From NCBI RefSeq assembly GCF_008831285.2, contig NC_045138.2, positions 35,021,115 through 35,085,114 on the forward strand: a stretch of 64,000 bases of DNA, read 5' to 3'. Both the position numbers and the translations under genes were made by a program. The notes under the pieces were generated by a model. It was not told where the DNA came from. It did no database searches and saw only the letters and a list, made by a program, of their open reading frames with translations. Source of the stretch: Nymphaea colorata (lineage: Eukaryota > Streptophyta > Magnoliopsida > Nymphaeales > Nymphaeaceae). The stretch's first letter is position 1. Each line of letters starts with the position of its first letter. This document shows, piece by piece, positions 52,601-64,000 of this stretch.

Positions 52601-55600
52601 CTAAAGCGGACCATTATACCAATGCATCTAGTTGGCCATGCGTTGGTCGTGTCATCCACTCAGTCATTTATTTCAATTGCATCTAATTGACATTTTTAAC
52701 TTGATGGAGGGCATGTTGCTTCATCGGGGTCCTAGAGCACGTGTCCTTTTGTCTTACGCATATCCTTCAAAAGCTGACCATTATACCAACGCATCTAGTT
52801 GGTCATGCGTTGGTCGTGTCAACCAGTCTGTCATTTATTTCAATTGCATCTAATTGACATTTTTAACTTGATGGTGCGCTTGTTGATTCATCGGTGTCCT
52901 AGAGCAGTTCCCAGGTCTTGCAGGACTGCTTTCCCTCTCTTTGTTGTACGGGGTTCATATTATCTTTTGCCCTCAACATGAGACGATCACATATCATTTA
53001 CATCACATCCCATGAGCGCACTTGTCTAGTATTGCATGCTTTTCATTGACATTCCTTTTGTCCTACGCATAACCACCTAAAGCTGGCCATTATACCAATG
53101 CATCTAGTTGGTCGTGCGATGGTCGTGTCAACCAGTCAACCATTTATTTCAATTGCATCTAATTGGCATTTTTAACTTTATGGTGGGCATGTTGCTTCAT
53201 CAAGGTCCTAGAGCAGTTCCCAGGTCTCACATCACTGCTTTCCCTCTTTGTTGTACGAGGTTCATATTATCCTTTGCTCTCAACATGAGACGATCACATA
53301 TCATTTACATCACATCCCATGAGCGCACTTGTCTAGTATTGCATGCTTTTCATTGACATTCCTTTTGTCCCACGCATAACCACCTAAAGCTGACCATTAT
53401 ACCAATGCATCTAGTTGGTCGTGCGTTGGTCGTGTCAACCAGTAAGCCATTTATTTCAATTGCATCTAATTGACATTTTTAACTTTATGGTGGGTACGTT
53501 GCTTCATCAAGGTCCTAGAGCAGTTCCCAGGTCTCACATTACTGCTTTCCCTCTTTGTTGTACGGGGTTAATATTATCTTTTGCCCTCAACATGAGACGA
53601 TCACATATCATTTACATCACATCCCATGAGCGCACTTGTCTAGTATTGCATGCTTTTCATTGACTTTCCTTTTGTTCTATGCATAACTACCAAAAGCTGA
53701 CCATTATACCAATGCATCTAGTTGGTCGTGTCAATAAGTCATTGCCTTTGATTGACATTTTTAACTTGAGACTATCACATATCATTTACATCACATCCCT
53801 TCATCGCACTTGTCAAGTATTGAATGTTTTTCATTGCCCTTCCTTTTTTCTTACGCATAACCTCCTAAAACTGACCAATATACCGATGCACATAGTTGGT
53901 CATGCATTGGTCGTGTCAACCAGTCAGCCATTTGTTTCTATTGCATCTAATTAACATTTTTAACTTCATCGAGAACTTGCCGCTTCATCAAGTTCATAGA
54001 GCAGTTCTGAGGTCTCACAAGAATGCTTTCTCTTTTGTTGAACAGAGTTCATCGTATCCTTTGCGCTCAAAATCAAACCATCACATATCATTTAAATCAC
54101 ATCCCTTGAGCACACTTGTCTAGTATTGCATGTTTTTCACTGACTTTCCTCTTGTCTTACCCATAACCTCGTAAAGCTGACCATTATACCAATGCATCTA
54201 GTTGGCCATGCGTTGGTCGTGTCAACCAGTCAGCCATTTATTTCAATTGCATCTAATTGACATTTTTTAATTCATCGAGGGCATGCCGCTTCATCAAGAT
54301 CATAGAGCAGTTCCGAGGTACCACAGGATTGCTTTCGCTTTTGTTGAAGAGGGTTCATCCTACCTTTTCTGCTCAAAATGAAACAATCACATATCATTTA
54401 AATCACATCCCTTGAGCGCACTTGTCTAGTATTACATGTTTTTCATTGACTTTCTTTTTGTCCTATGCATAACCTCCTAAAGCTGACCATTATACCAATG
54501 CATCTAGTTGGCCATGCGTTGGTCGTGTCAACCAGTCAGCCATTTATTTCAATTGCATTAAATTTACATTTTTAACTTGATGGTGGCCATGTTGCTTCAT
54601 CGGGGTCCTATAGCACGTGTCCTTTTGTCTTACGCATATCCTCCAAAAGCTGACCACTATACCAATGCATCTAGTTGGTCATGCATTGGTCATGTCAACC
54701 AGTCAGCCATTTATTTCAATTGCATCTAATTAACATTTTTAACTTGATCGTGGGCATGCTGCTTCATCAATATCATAGAGCAGTTCCGAGGTCTCGCAAG
54801 ACTGTTTTCCCTTTTGTTGTGCATGGTTCATCCTATCTTTTGCGATCAAAATGAAACCATCACATATGATTTAAATCACATCCCTCGAGCGCACTTATCT
54901 AGTATTGCACGTTTTTCATTGACTTTACTTCTGTCATACGCATAAACTCCTAAAGCTGACCATTGTACAAATGCATCTAGTTGGCCATGCGTTGGTCGTC
55001 TCAACCAGTCAGCCATTTATTTCAATTGCATTTAATTGACATTTTTAACTTTATGGTGGACATTTTACTTCATCAAGGTCCTAGAGCAGTTCCCAGGTCG
55101 CACAGGACTCTGCTTTCCCTCTTTGTTGTACGGGGTTCATCTTATCTTTTGCCCACAACATGAGACGATCACATATCATTTACATCACATCCCTTGAGCG
55201 CACTTGTCTAGTATTGCATGCTTTTCATTGACATTCCTTTTGTCCTACGCATAACCACCTAAAGCTGACCATTATACCAAAGCATCTAGTTGGTCGTGCA
55301 TTGGTCGTGTCAACCAGTCAGCCATTTATTTCAATTGCATCTAATTGACATTTTTAACTTGAGACTATCACATATCATTTACATCACATCCCTTCATCGC
55401 ACTTGTCTAGTATTGCATGTTTTTCGTTGCCTTTCCCTTTGTCTTACGCATAACTTCCTAAAACTGACCATTATACCGATGCACATAGTTGGTCATGCAT
55501 TGGTGGTGTCAACCAGTCAGTCATTTCCTTCAATTGCATCTAATTAACATTTTTAACTTCATCGAGAGATTGACGCTTCATCAAGATCATAGAACAGTTC

Positions 55601-55695
55601 CGAAGTCTCACAGGACTACTTTCCCTTTTGTTGAACAGGGTTCATCGTATCCTTTGCGCTCAAAATCAAACCATCACATATCATTTAAATCACAT

Positions 55696-56570
55696 CCCTT
55701 GAGCAAGCCTGGGCATCGGGCCGGGCCGGCCCCGATATGAATTTATTTTGAATCGAGCCAGCCCGCTACCCGGCTCGATTAATAACGGGTCGGGCCGGGC
55801 CGGGTACCGGGCCTACACAACCTCGCCCGCTACCCGGCCCGACCCGTTTTTTGAGTGTCGAAGAAAGAGAGGGCGTTGGCGCTCGAAGGGTCGATGTCGG
55901 TGGAGGAGAGGGCGTTGGCGCTGGCAGGGTCGATGCCGGTGGAGGAGAGGTCGACGCAGGTCCAGCCGCCTGGAGGAGGGTCCTCACCTTGTACCAGCAC
56001 CAAGCCCATGCCCCACCCCGTGCATCAACACGAAGTGATGCTTTCGCCGCCGGCCGACGTCCCCCTCCTCCTGATGCTTCTGATCATCACCCACATCCAC
56101 CATTTGTGTTAAACACCACCTTTTCCAAATTTCCTACAGTTCTCTGTTCCTTCACAAACAGACAATGAGACGTGCCTCTAGCGAAAAACAGAGAGGATGA
56201 CGATGGTGTCCGTCCTTCCCACTTCCCACCTCTATATCACGGGGCCTTTCTTTCTCTTTGATGTCTCACTCTTCCTCTAGTTGCAGATGCCTTGTATCTT
56301 GGAAATCCAGCATTTTCTCTCACGCAGGTGAATCGCAGAGGCTGCGCAGCGCATCTCTCTCTCTTTCAAACGAAAAGAAGAAAACCAGGTTCTACGGTTT
56401 CGACCTAACGGGCCTTGGATTAGAACCCGAACCCGGCCCGTTTTGATGTCGGGTCGGGCCGGGCGCAACGGGCTTTTGCCCGACCATGACAATACACGGC
56501 CCGGACCCAGGCCTGTTCCGGGCCGGGTACCCACCGGCGACCCGGCCCGGTGCCCAGGCCTACCCTTGAG
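55696..56570. mobile_element. hAT-like GC-rich insertion, 859 bp plus 8-bp target duplication
   Basis: The monomer is split at cccttgag, duplicated at 55696-55703 and 56563-56570. The element (55704-56562) has terminal inverted repeats: caagcctgggcatcgggccg on the left, taggcctgggcaccgggccg read inward on the right. Both subterminal regions are packed with ggccggg/cccggcc motifs. The paralogous monomer at 46293-46300 has a single cccttgag, a clean empty site. No transposase was seen; an internal GC-rich stretch (55850-56110) has overlapping open frames and may be captured host sequence. Confidence 0.88.
55867..55944 (+). repeat. 39-bp tandem repeat inside the hAT-like element
   Basis: Two units starting gagagggcgttggcgct, 39 bp apart, followed by a truncated third. 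As 39 is a multiple of three, the repeat keeps frame, giving ERALALEGSMSVE then ERALALAGSMPVE in one frame. No family recognised. Confidence 0.9.
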
Positions 56571-58959
56571 TGCACTTGTCTAGTATTGCATGCTTTTCAT
56601 TGACTTTCCTCTTGTCTTACCCATAACCTCCTAAAGCTGACCATTATACCAACGCATCTAGTTGACCATGCGTTGGTCGTGTCAAGCAGTCAGCCATGTA
56701 TTTCAATTTCATCTAATTGACATTTTTAACTTCATCAAGCGCATGCCGCTTCATCAAGATCATAGAGCAGCTCCGAGGTCTCACAGGACTGCTTTCCCAT
56801 TTGTTGAACAGGGTTCATTCTATCTTTCGCGCTAAAAATGAAACCTTCACATATCATTTAAATCACATCCCTTGAGTGCACTTGTCTAGTATTGCATACT
56901 TTTCATTGACTTTCCTTTTGTCATATGCACAACACCCTAAAGCTGACCATTATACCAATGTATCTAGTTGGCCATGCGTTGGTCGTGTCAACTAGTCAGC
57001 CATTTATTTCAATTGCAACTAATTGACATTTTTAACTAGATGGTGGGCATGTTGCTTCATCGGGGTCCTAGAGCACGTGTCCTTTTGTCTTACGCATATT
57101 TGGAAAAGCTGACCATTATACCAATGCATCTAGTTGGTCATGCATTGGTCGTGTCAACCAGTCAGCCATTTATTTTAATTGCATTTAATTGACATTTTTA
57201 ACTTTATGGTGGGCATGTTGCTTCATCAAGGTCCTAAAGAAGTTCCCATGTCTCACAGGACTGCATGCCTTCTTTGTTGTACGAGGTTCATATTATCTTT
57301 TGCCCTAAACATGAGACGATCACAAATCATTTACGTCACATCCCATGAGCGCACTTGTGTAGTATTGCATGCTTTTCATTGACTTTTCTCATATCTTACC
57401 CATAACCTCCTAAAGATGACCATTATACCAATGCATCTAGTTGGCCATGTGTTGGTCGTGTCAACCAGTCAGCCATTTATTTCAATTGCATCTAATTGAC
57501 ATTTTTAACTTCATCGAGATCATAGAGCAGTTCCGAGGTCTCACAGGATTGTTTTCCCTTTTGTTGAACAGGGTTCATCCGATCTTTTGCGCTCAAAATG
57601 AAACCATCACATATCATTTAACTCACATCGCTTGAGCGCGGTTGTCTAGTATTGCATGCTTTTCATTGACTTTCCTTTTGTCCTATGCATAACATCCTAA
57701 AGCTGACCATTATACCAATGCATCTAGTTGGCCATGTGTGGGTCGTGTCAACCAGTCAGCCATTTATTTCAATTGCATCTAATTGACATTTTGAACTTGA
57801 TCTTGTTGCTTCATCGGGGTCCTAGAGCACGTGTCCTTTTGTCTTACGCAGATCCTCCAAAAGCATACCTTTATACCAATACATCTAGTTGGTCATGCAC
57901 TGGTCGTGTCAACCGGTCAGCAATTTATTTCAATTGCATCTAATTAACATTTTTAACTTGATCGTGGGCATGCTGCTTCATCAATATCATAGAGCAGTTC
58001 CGAGGTCTAGCAAGACTGTTTTCCCTTTTGTTGTGCAAGGTTCATCCTATCTTTTGTGATCAAAATGAAACCATCACATATGATTTAAATCACATCCCTC
58101 GAGCGCACTTGTATAGTATTGCACGTTTTTCATTGACTTTACTTTTGTCATACGCACAAACTCCTAAAGCTGACCATTGTACCAATGCATGTAGTTGGCC
58201 ATGCGTTGGTCGTCTCAACCAGTCAGCCATTTATTTCAATTGCACTTAATTGACATTTTTAACTTTATGGTGGGCATGTTGCTTCATCAAGGTCCTAGAG
58301 CAGTTTTCAGGTCTTACAGGACTGCTTTCCCTCTCTGTTGTACGAGGTTCATCTTATCTTCTGCCCACAACATGAGACGATCACATATCATTTACATCAC
58401 ATCCCTTCAGCGCACTTGTCTAGTATTGCATTCTTTTCATTGACATTCCTTTTGTCCTACGCATAACCACCTAAAGCTGACCATTATACCAATGCATCTA
58501 GTTGGTCGTGCGTTGGCCGTGTCAACCAGTCAGCCATTTATTTTATTTGCATCTAATTGACATTTTTAACTTGAAACTATCACATATCATTTACATCACA
58601 TCCCTTCATCGCACTTGTCTAGTATTGCATGTTTTTCATTGCCTTTCCCTTTGTCTTACGCATAACCTCGTAAAACTGACCATTATACCGATGCACATAG
58701 TTGGTCATGCATTGGTCGTGTCAACCAGTCAACCATTTCCTTCAATTGCATCTAATTAACATTTTTCACTTCATCGAGAGCTTGCCGCTTCATCAAGATC
58801 ATAGAGCAGTTCCGAGGTCTCACAGGACTGCTTTCCCTTTTGTTGAACAGGGTTCATCGTATCCTTTGCGCTCAAAATCAAACCATCACATGTCATTTAA
58901 ATCACATCCCTTGAGCGCACTTGTCTAGTATTGCATGTTTTTCATTGACTTTCCTCTTT

Positions 58960-60843
58960 TCTTACCCATAACCTCCTAAAGCTGACCATTATACCAACGC
59001 ATCTAGTTGGCCATGCGTTGGTCGTGTCAACCAGTCAGCCATTTATTTCAATTTCATCAAATTGACATTTTTAACTTCATCGAGGGCATGCCGATTCATC
59101 AAGATCATAGAGCAGCTCCGAGGTCTCACAGGACTGCTTTCCCTTTTGTTGAACAGGGTTCATTCTATCTTTTGCGCTCAAAATGAAACCATCACATATC
59201 ATTTAAATAACATCCATGGAGCGCACTTGTCTAGTGATGCATGTTTTTCATTGACTTTCCTTTTCTCCTATGCATAACCACGTAAAGCTGACCATTATAC
59301 CAATGCATCTAGTTGGCCATGCGTTGGTCGTGTCAACTAGTCAACCATTTATTTCAATTGCATCTAATTGACATTTTTAACTTGATGGTGGGCATGTTGC
59401 TTCATCGGGGTCCAAGAGCACGTGTCCTTTTGTGTTACGCATATCCTCCAAAAGCTGACCATTATACCAATGCATCTAGTTGGTCATGCATTGGTCGTGT
59501 CAACCAGTCAGTCATTTATTTCAATTGCATTTAATTGACATTTTCAACTTTATGGTGGGCATGTTGCTTCATCAAGGTCCTAGAGCAGTTCCCAGGTTTC
59601 ATAGGACTGTTTTCCCTCTTTGTGGTACGGGATTCATATTATCTTTTGCCCTCAACATGAGACGATGACAAATCATTTACGTCACATCCCATGAGCGCAC
59701 TTGTGTAGTATTGCATGCTTTTCATTGACATTCCTTTTGTCCTACGCATAACCAGCTAAAGCTGACCATTATACCAATGCATCTAGTTGGTCGTCTCAAC
59801 CAGTCAACCATTTATTTAAATTGCATCTAATTGACATTTAACTTTATGGTGGGCATGTTGCTTCATCAAAGTCCTAGAGCAGTTCCCAAGTCTCACAGGA
59901 CTGCTTTTCCTCTTTGTTGTACGGGGTTCATCTTATCTATTTCCCTCAACATGAGACGATCACATATTATTTACATCACATCCCTTGAGCGCACTTGTCT
60001 AGTACTGCATGCTTTTCATTGACTTTCCTTTTGTCCTACGCATAACCACCTAAAGCTAACCATTATACCAATGCATCTAGTTGGTCGTGTGTTGGTCGTG
60101 TCAACCAGTCAGCCAATTTATTTCAATTGCATATAATTGACATTTTTAACTTGAGACTATCACATATCATTTACATCATATCCCTTCATCGCACTTGTCT
60201 AGTATTGCATGTTTTTCATTGTCTTTCCTTTTCTCTTACGCATAACCTCTTAACACTGACTATTATACCGTTGAGCGCACTTGTCATGCATTGGTCGTGT
60301 CAACCAGTCAGCCATTTCTTTCAATTGCGTCTAATTAACATTTTTAACTTCATCGAGAGCTTGCCGCTTCATCAAGATCATAGAGCAGTTCCGAGGTCTC
60401 ACAGGACCGCTTTCCCTTTTGTTGAACAGGCTTCATCGTATCCTTTGCGCTCAACAGCAAACCACCACATATCATTTAAATCACATCCCTTGAGCGCACT
60501 TATCTAGTATTGCATGCTTTTAATTGACTTTTCTCTTCTCTTACCCATAACCTCCTAAAGCTGACCATTATACCAATGCATCTAGTTGGTCTTGCGTTGG
60601 TCATGTCAACCAGTCAGCCATTTATTTCAATTGCATCTAATTGACATTTTTAACTTCATCGAGGGCATGTCGCTACATCAAGATCATAGAGCAGTTCCGA
60701 GGTCTTACAAGACTGCTTTCCCTTTTGTTGAACATGGTTCACCCTATCTTTTGTGCTCAAAATGAAACCATCACATATCATTTAAATTACATCCTTGAGC
60801 GCACTTGTCTAGTATTGCATGCTTTTTATTGAATTTCCTTTTG
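58960..60843 (+). repeat. 1,884-bp higher-order repeat, unit 1
   Basis: Contains full, 167-bp and 199-bp class monomers in a fixed order, repeated at a constant shift of 1,884 bp (59062 to 60946, 59313 to 61197, 59831 to 61715, 60127 to 62011, 60641 to 62525). The edges are approximate. Confidence 0.92.
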
Positions 60844-62727
60844 TCCTATGCATAACCTCCTAAAGCTGACCATTATACCAACGCATCTAGTTGGCCATGC
60901 GTTGGTCGTGTCAACCAGTCAACCATTTATTTCAATTTCATCAAATTGACATTTTTAACTTCTTCGAGGGCATGCCGATTCATCAAGATCATAGAGCAGC
61001 TCCGAGGTCTCACAGGACTGCTTTCCCTTTTGTTGAACAGGGTTCATTCTATCTTTTGTGCTCAAAATGAAACCATCACATATCATTTAAATAACATCCA
61101 TGGAGCGCACTTGTCTAGTGTTGCATGTTTTTCATTGACTTTCCTTTTCTCCTATGCATAACCACATAAAGCTGACCATTATACCAATGCATCTAGTTGG
61201 CCATGCGTTGGTCGTGTCAACTAGTCAACCATTTATTTCAATTGCATCTAATTGACATTTTTAACTTGATGGTGAGCATGTTGCTTCATCGGGGTCCTAG
61301 AGCACGTGTCCTTTTGTGTTACGCATATCCTCCAAAAGCTGACCATTATACCAATGCATCTAGTTGGTCATGCATTGGTCGTGTCAACCAGTCAGTCATT
61401 TATTTCAATGGCATTTAATTGACATTTTTAACTTTATGGTGGGCATGTTGCTTCATCAAGCTCCTAGAGCAGTTCCCAGGTCTCATAGGACTGTTTTCCG
61501 TCTTTGTGGTACGGGATTCATATTATCTTTTGCCCTCAACATGAGACGATGACAAATCATTTACGTCACATCCCATGGGCGCACTTGTGTAGTATTGCAT
61601 GCTTTTCATTGACATTCCTTTTGTCCTACGCATAACCAGCTAAAGCTGACCATTATACCAATGCATCTAGTTGGTCGTTTCAACCAGTCAGCCATTTATT
61701 TCAATTGCATCTAATTGACATTTAACTTTATGGTGGGCATGTTGCTTCATCAAAGTCCTAGAGCAGTTCCCAAGTCTCACAGGACTGCTTTTCCTCTTTG
61801 TTGTACGGGGTTCATCTTATCTATTTCCCTCAACATGAGACGATCACATATTATTTACATCACATCCCTTGAGCGCACTTCTCTAGTATTGCATGTTTTT
61901 CATTGACTTTCCTTTTGTCCTACGCATAACCACCTAAAGCTAACCATTATACCAATGCATCTAGTTGGTCGTGTGTTGGTCGTGTCAACCAATCAGCCAA
62001 TTTATTTCAATTGCATATAATTGACATTTTTAACTTGAGACTATCACATATCATTTACATCATATCCCTTCATCGCACTTGTCTAGTATTGCATGTTTTT
62101 CATTGTCTTTCCTTTTCTCTTACGCATAACCTCTTAACACTGACTATTATACCGTTGAGCGCACTTGTCATGCATTGGTCGTGTCAACCAGTCAGCCATT
62201 TCTTTCAATTGCGTCTAATTAACATTTTCAACTTCATCGAGAGCTTGCCGCTTCATCAAGATCATAGAGCAGTTCCGAGGTCTCACAGGACCGCTTTCCC
62301 TTTTGTTGAACAAGCTTCATCGTATCCTTTGCGCTCAACAGCAAACCACCACATATCATTTAAATCACATCCCTTGAGCGCACTTGTCTAGTATTGCATG
62401 CTTTTAATTGACTTTTCTCTTCTCTTACCCATAACCTCCTAAAGCTGACCATTATACCAATGCATCTAGTTGGTCTTGCGTTGGTCGTGTCAACCAGTCA
62501 GTCATTTATTTCAATTGCATCTAATTGACATTTTTAACTTCATCGAGGGCATGTCGCTACATCAAGATCATAGAGCAGTTCCGAGGTCTTACAAGACTGC
62601 TTTCCCTTTTGTTGAACATGGTTCACCCTATCTTTTGTGCTCAAAATGAAACCATCACATATCATTTAAATCACATCCTTGAGCGCACTTGTCTAGTATT
62701 GCATGCTTTTTATTGAATTTCCTTTTG
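60844..62727 (+). repeat. 1,884-bp higher-order repeat, unit 2
   Basis: Directly adjacent copy of 58960-60843 with few substitutions and no large indel, so it is a young duplication. Beyond it the array matches 47700-49130 instead. Confidence 0.92.
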
Positions 62728-64000
62728 TCCTATGCATAACCTCCTAAAGCTGACCATTATACCAATGCATCTAGTTGGCCATGCGTTGGTCGTGTCAACC
62801 AGTCAACCATTTATTTCAACTGCATCTAATTGACATTTTTAACTTGATAGTGGGCATGTTGCTTCGTCGAGATCCTAGAGGAGGTGTCCTTTTGTCTTAC
62901 GAATATCCTCCAAAAGTTGACCATTATACCAATGCATCTAGTTGGTAATGTATTGGTCGTGTCAACTAGTCAGCCATTTATTTCAATTGTATCAAATTAA
63001 CATTTTTAACTTGATTGTGGGCATGCTGCTTCATCAATATCATAGAGTAGTTCCGAGGTCTCACAAGACTGTTTTCCCTTTTGTTGTACATGGTTCATCC
63101 TATCTTTTGCGATCAAAATGAAACCATCACCTATCTCTTGAGCGCACTTGCCTAGTATTGAACGTTTTTCATTGCCTTTGGTTTTGCCATACGCATAAAC
63201 TCCTAAAGCAGAACATTGTACCAATGCATCTAGTTGGTCATGCGTTGGTCGTCTCAACCAGTCAGTCATTTATTTCAATTGCATCTAATTGACATTTTTA
63301 ACTTTATGGTGGGCATGTTGCTACATCAAGGTCCTAAAACAATTCCAAGGTTTCACAGGACTGCTTTCCCTTTTGTTGTACGGGGTTCATTATATCCTTT
63401 GCGCTCAAAATCAAACCATCACATCTCATTTAAATCACATCACTTGAGCGCACTTGTCTAGCATTGCATGTTTTTCATTAATTTTCCTTCTCTTACGTAT
63501 AACCTTTAAAACTGACCATTATACCGATGCACATAGTTGGTCATGGATTGGTCGTGTCAACCAGTCAGCCATTTCTTTCAATTGCATCTAATTAACATTT
63601 TTAAATTCATCGAGTGCATGCCGCTTCATCAAGATCAAAGAGCAGTTCCGAGGTCTCACAGGATTGCTTTCCCTTTTGTTTAACAGGGTTCATCCTATCT
63701 TTTGCGCTCAAAATGAAACCATCACATATCCTTTATATCGCATCCCTTGATCGCACTTGTCTAGTATTGCATGCTTTTCATTGACTTTCCTTTTGTCGTA
63801 TGCATAAACTCGTAAAGTTCACCATTATACCAATGCATCTAGTTGGCCATGCGTTGGTCGTGTTAAACTCGTAAAGTTCACCATTATACCAATGCATCTA
63901 GTTGGCCATGCGTTGGTCGTGTCAACCAGTCAGCCATTTATTTCAATTGCATCTAATTGACATTTTTAACTTGATGGTGGGCATGTAGCTTCATCGGGGT

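Larger units (their letters stand above)
53006..57390 (+). repeat. Array-internal duplication, right copy
   Basis: Counterpart of 43686-47120. It keeps ~80 bp lost from the left copy and carries the hAT-like insertion at 55704-56562. The match fades after about 57390. Confidence 0.9.
39165..64000 (+). repeat. Satellite array, ~307-bp monomer
   Basis: About 24.8 kb of tandem monomers in one orientation, running off the window edge. Landmarks in order are gcgcacttgtctagtattgc, a tgctttt-cattgactttcc block, aagctgaccattataccaat, gcatctagttgg, a tgcgttggtcgtgtcaacca block, a tttatttcaattgcatcta block, gacatttttaactt, a gggcatgttgcttcatcaag block, a gagcagttc...ggactgctt hairpin, and ttgttgtacggggttcat. 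Full units repeat every ~307 bp (43788 to 44095 to 44402). Shorter classes of ~199 and ~167 bp are interspersed. I estimate about 80 monomers. An 82-codon frame recurs in many units, but 307 is not a multiple of three and no domain is recognisable. I do not recognise this satellite. Confidence 0.97.

Noticed and set aside
43788-63461. Dozens of similar ~82-codon open frames across the array (WSCQPVSHLFQLHLIDIFN type)
   Set aside because: They follow the satellite monomer. Monomer length is not a multiple of three, deletion classes break the frame, and there is no start context, domain or sign of protein-level constraint.
39165-64000. CRISPR array
   Set aside because: Units are hundreds of bases long, contiguous and mutually similar throughout, with no short repeat/unique spacer pattern, and the context is a plant genome.

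Overview
This window reads as plant (angiosperm) nuclear DNA, AT-rich and dominated by repeats. I found no intact protein-coding gene. The plant assignment rests on a degenerate Ty1/Copia retrotransposon with an initiator-Met tRNA primer-binding site, on relics of plant-type genes (MADS-box, phospholipase D, glucosamine-fructose-6-phosphate aminotransferase), and on hAT-like and CACTA-like DNA-element signatures. The species cannot be read from the sequence.

Layout. (1) 1-18010: a large duplicated block. Positions 1-6884 recur from 11557 to 17222 with indels, including a 1.5-kb loss and a ~263-bp gain, and a third partial copy follows at 17223-18010. Between the copies lie a CACTA-like motif cluster (7450-7700), a perfect 182-bp AT dinucleotide run (8795-8976) and a broken MADS-box exon (9463-9621). 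(2) 19387-30014: a second duplicated block (19387-22331 and 26741-30014, with a diverged third piece at 25775-26320). Both main copies carry a minus-strand phospholipase D relic with the HKD motif. (3) 30253-30493: minus-strand first exon of a GFAT-like gene, frameshifted just after the catalytic Cys codon. (4) 30500-34592: no recognisable gene. (5) 34593-39166: Copia remnant (one LTR, PBS, gag piece, integrase, reverse transcriptase, RNase H) with stops, frameshifts and deletions. Diverged satellite monomers sit between its gag and integrase parts. (6) About 39165 to the window end: a ~25-kb satellite array of ~307-bp monomers that continues past the window edge.

The array is the most interesting part. 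Full monomers carry a short inverted repeat (AGCAGTTCC / GGACTGCT). Two shorter classes (~199 and ~167 bp) recur, and both have lost exactly the segment holding that inverted repeat. The array also has higher-order structure: a 1,884-bp tandem duplication and a multi-kilobase internal duplication (43686-47120 with 53006-57390). Two insertions have 8-bp target duplications (41239-42016 and 55704-56562), and the second has a clean empty site in the paralogous copy at 46293-46300. Nothing here works together as an operon or pathway. The region looks like heterochromatin built by tandem duplication, retroelement decay and satellite amplification.
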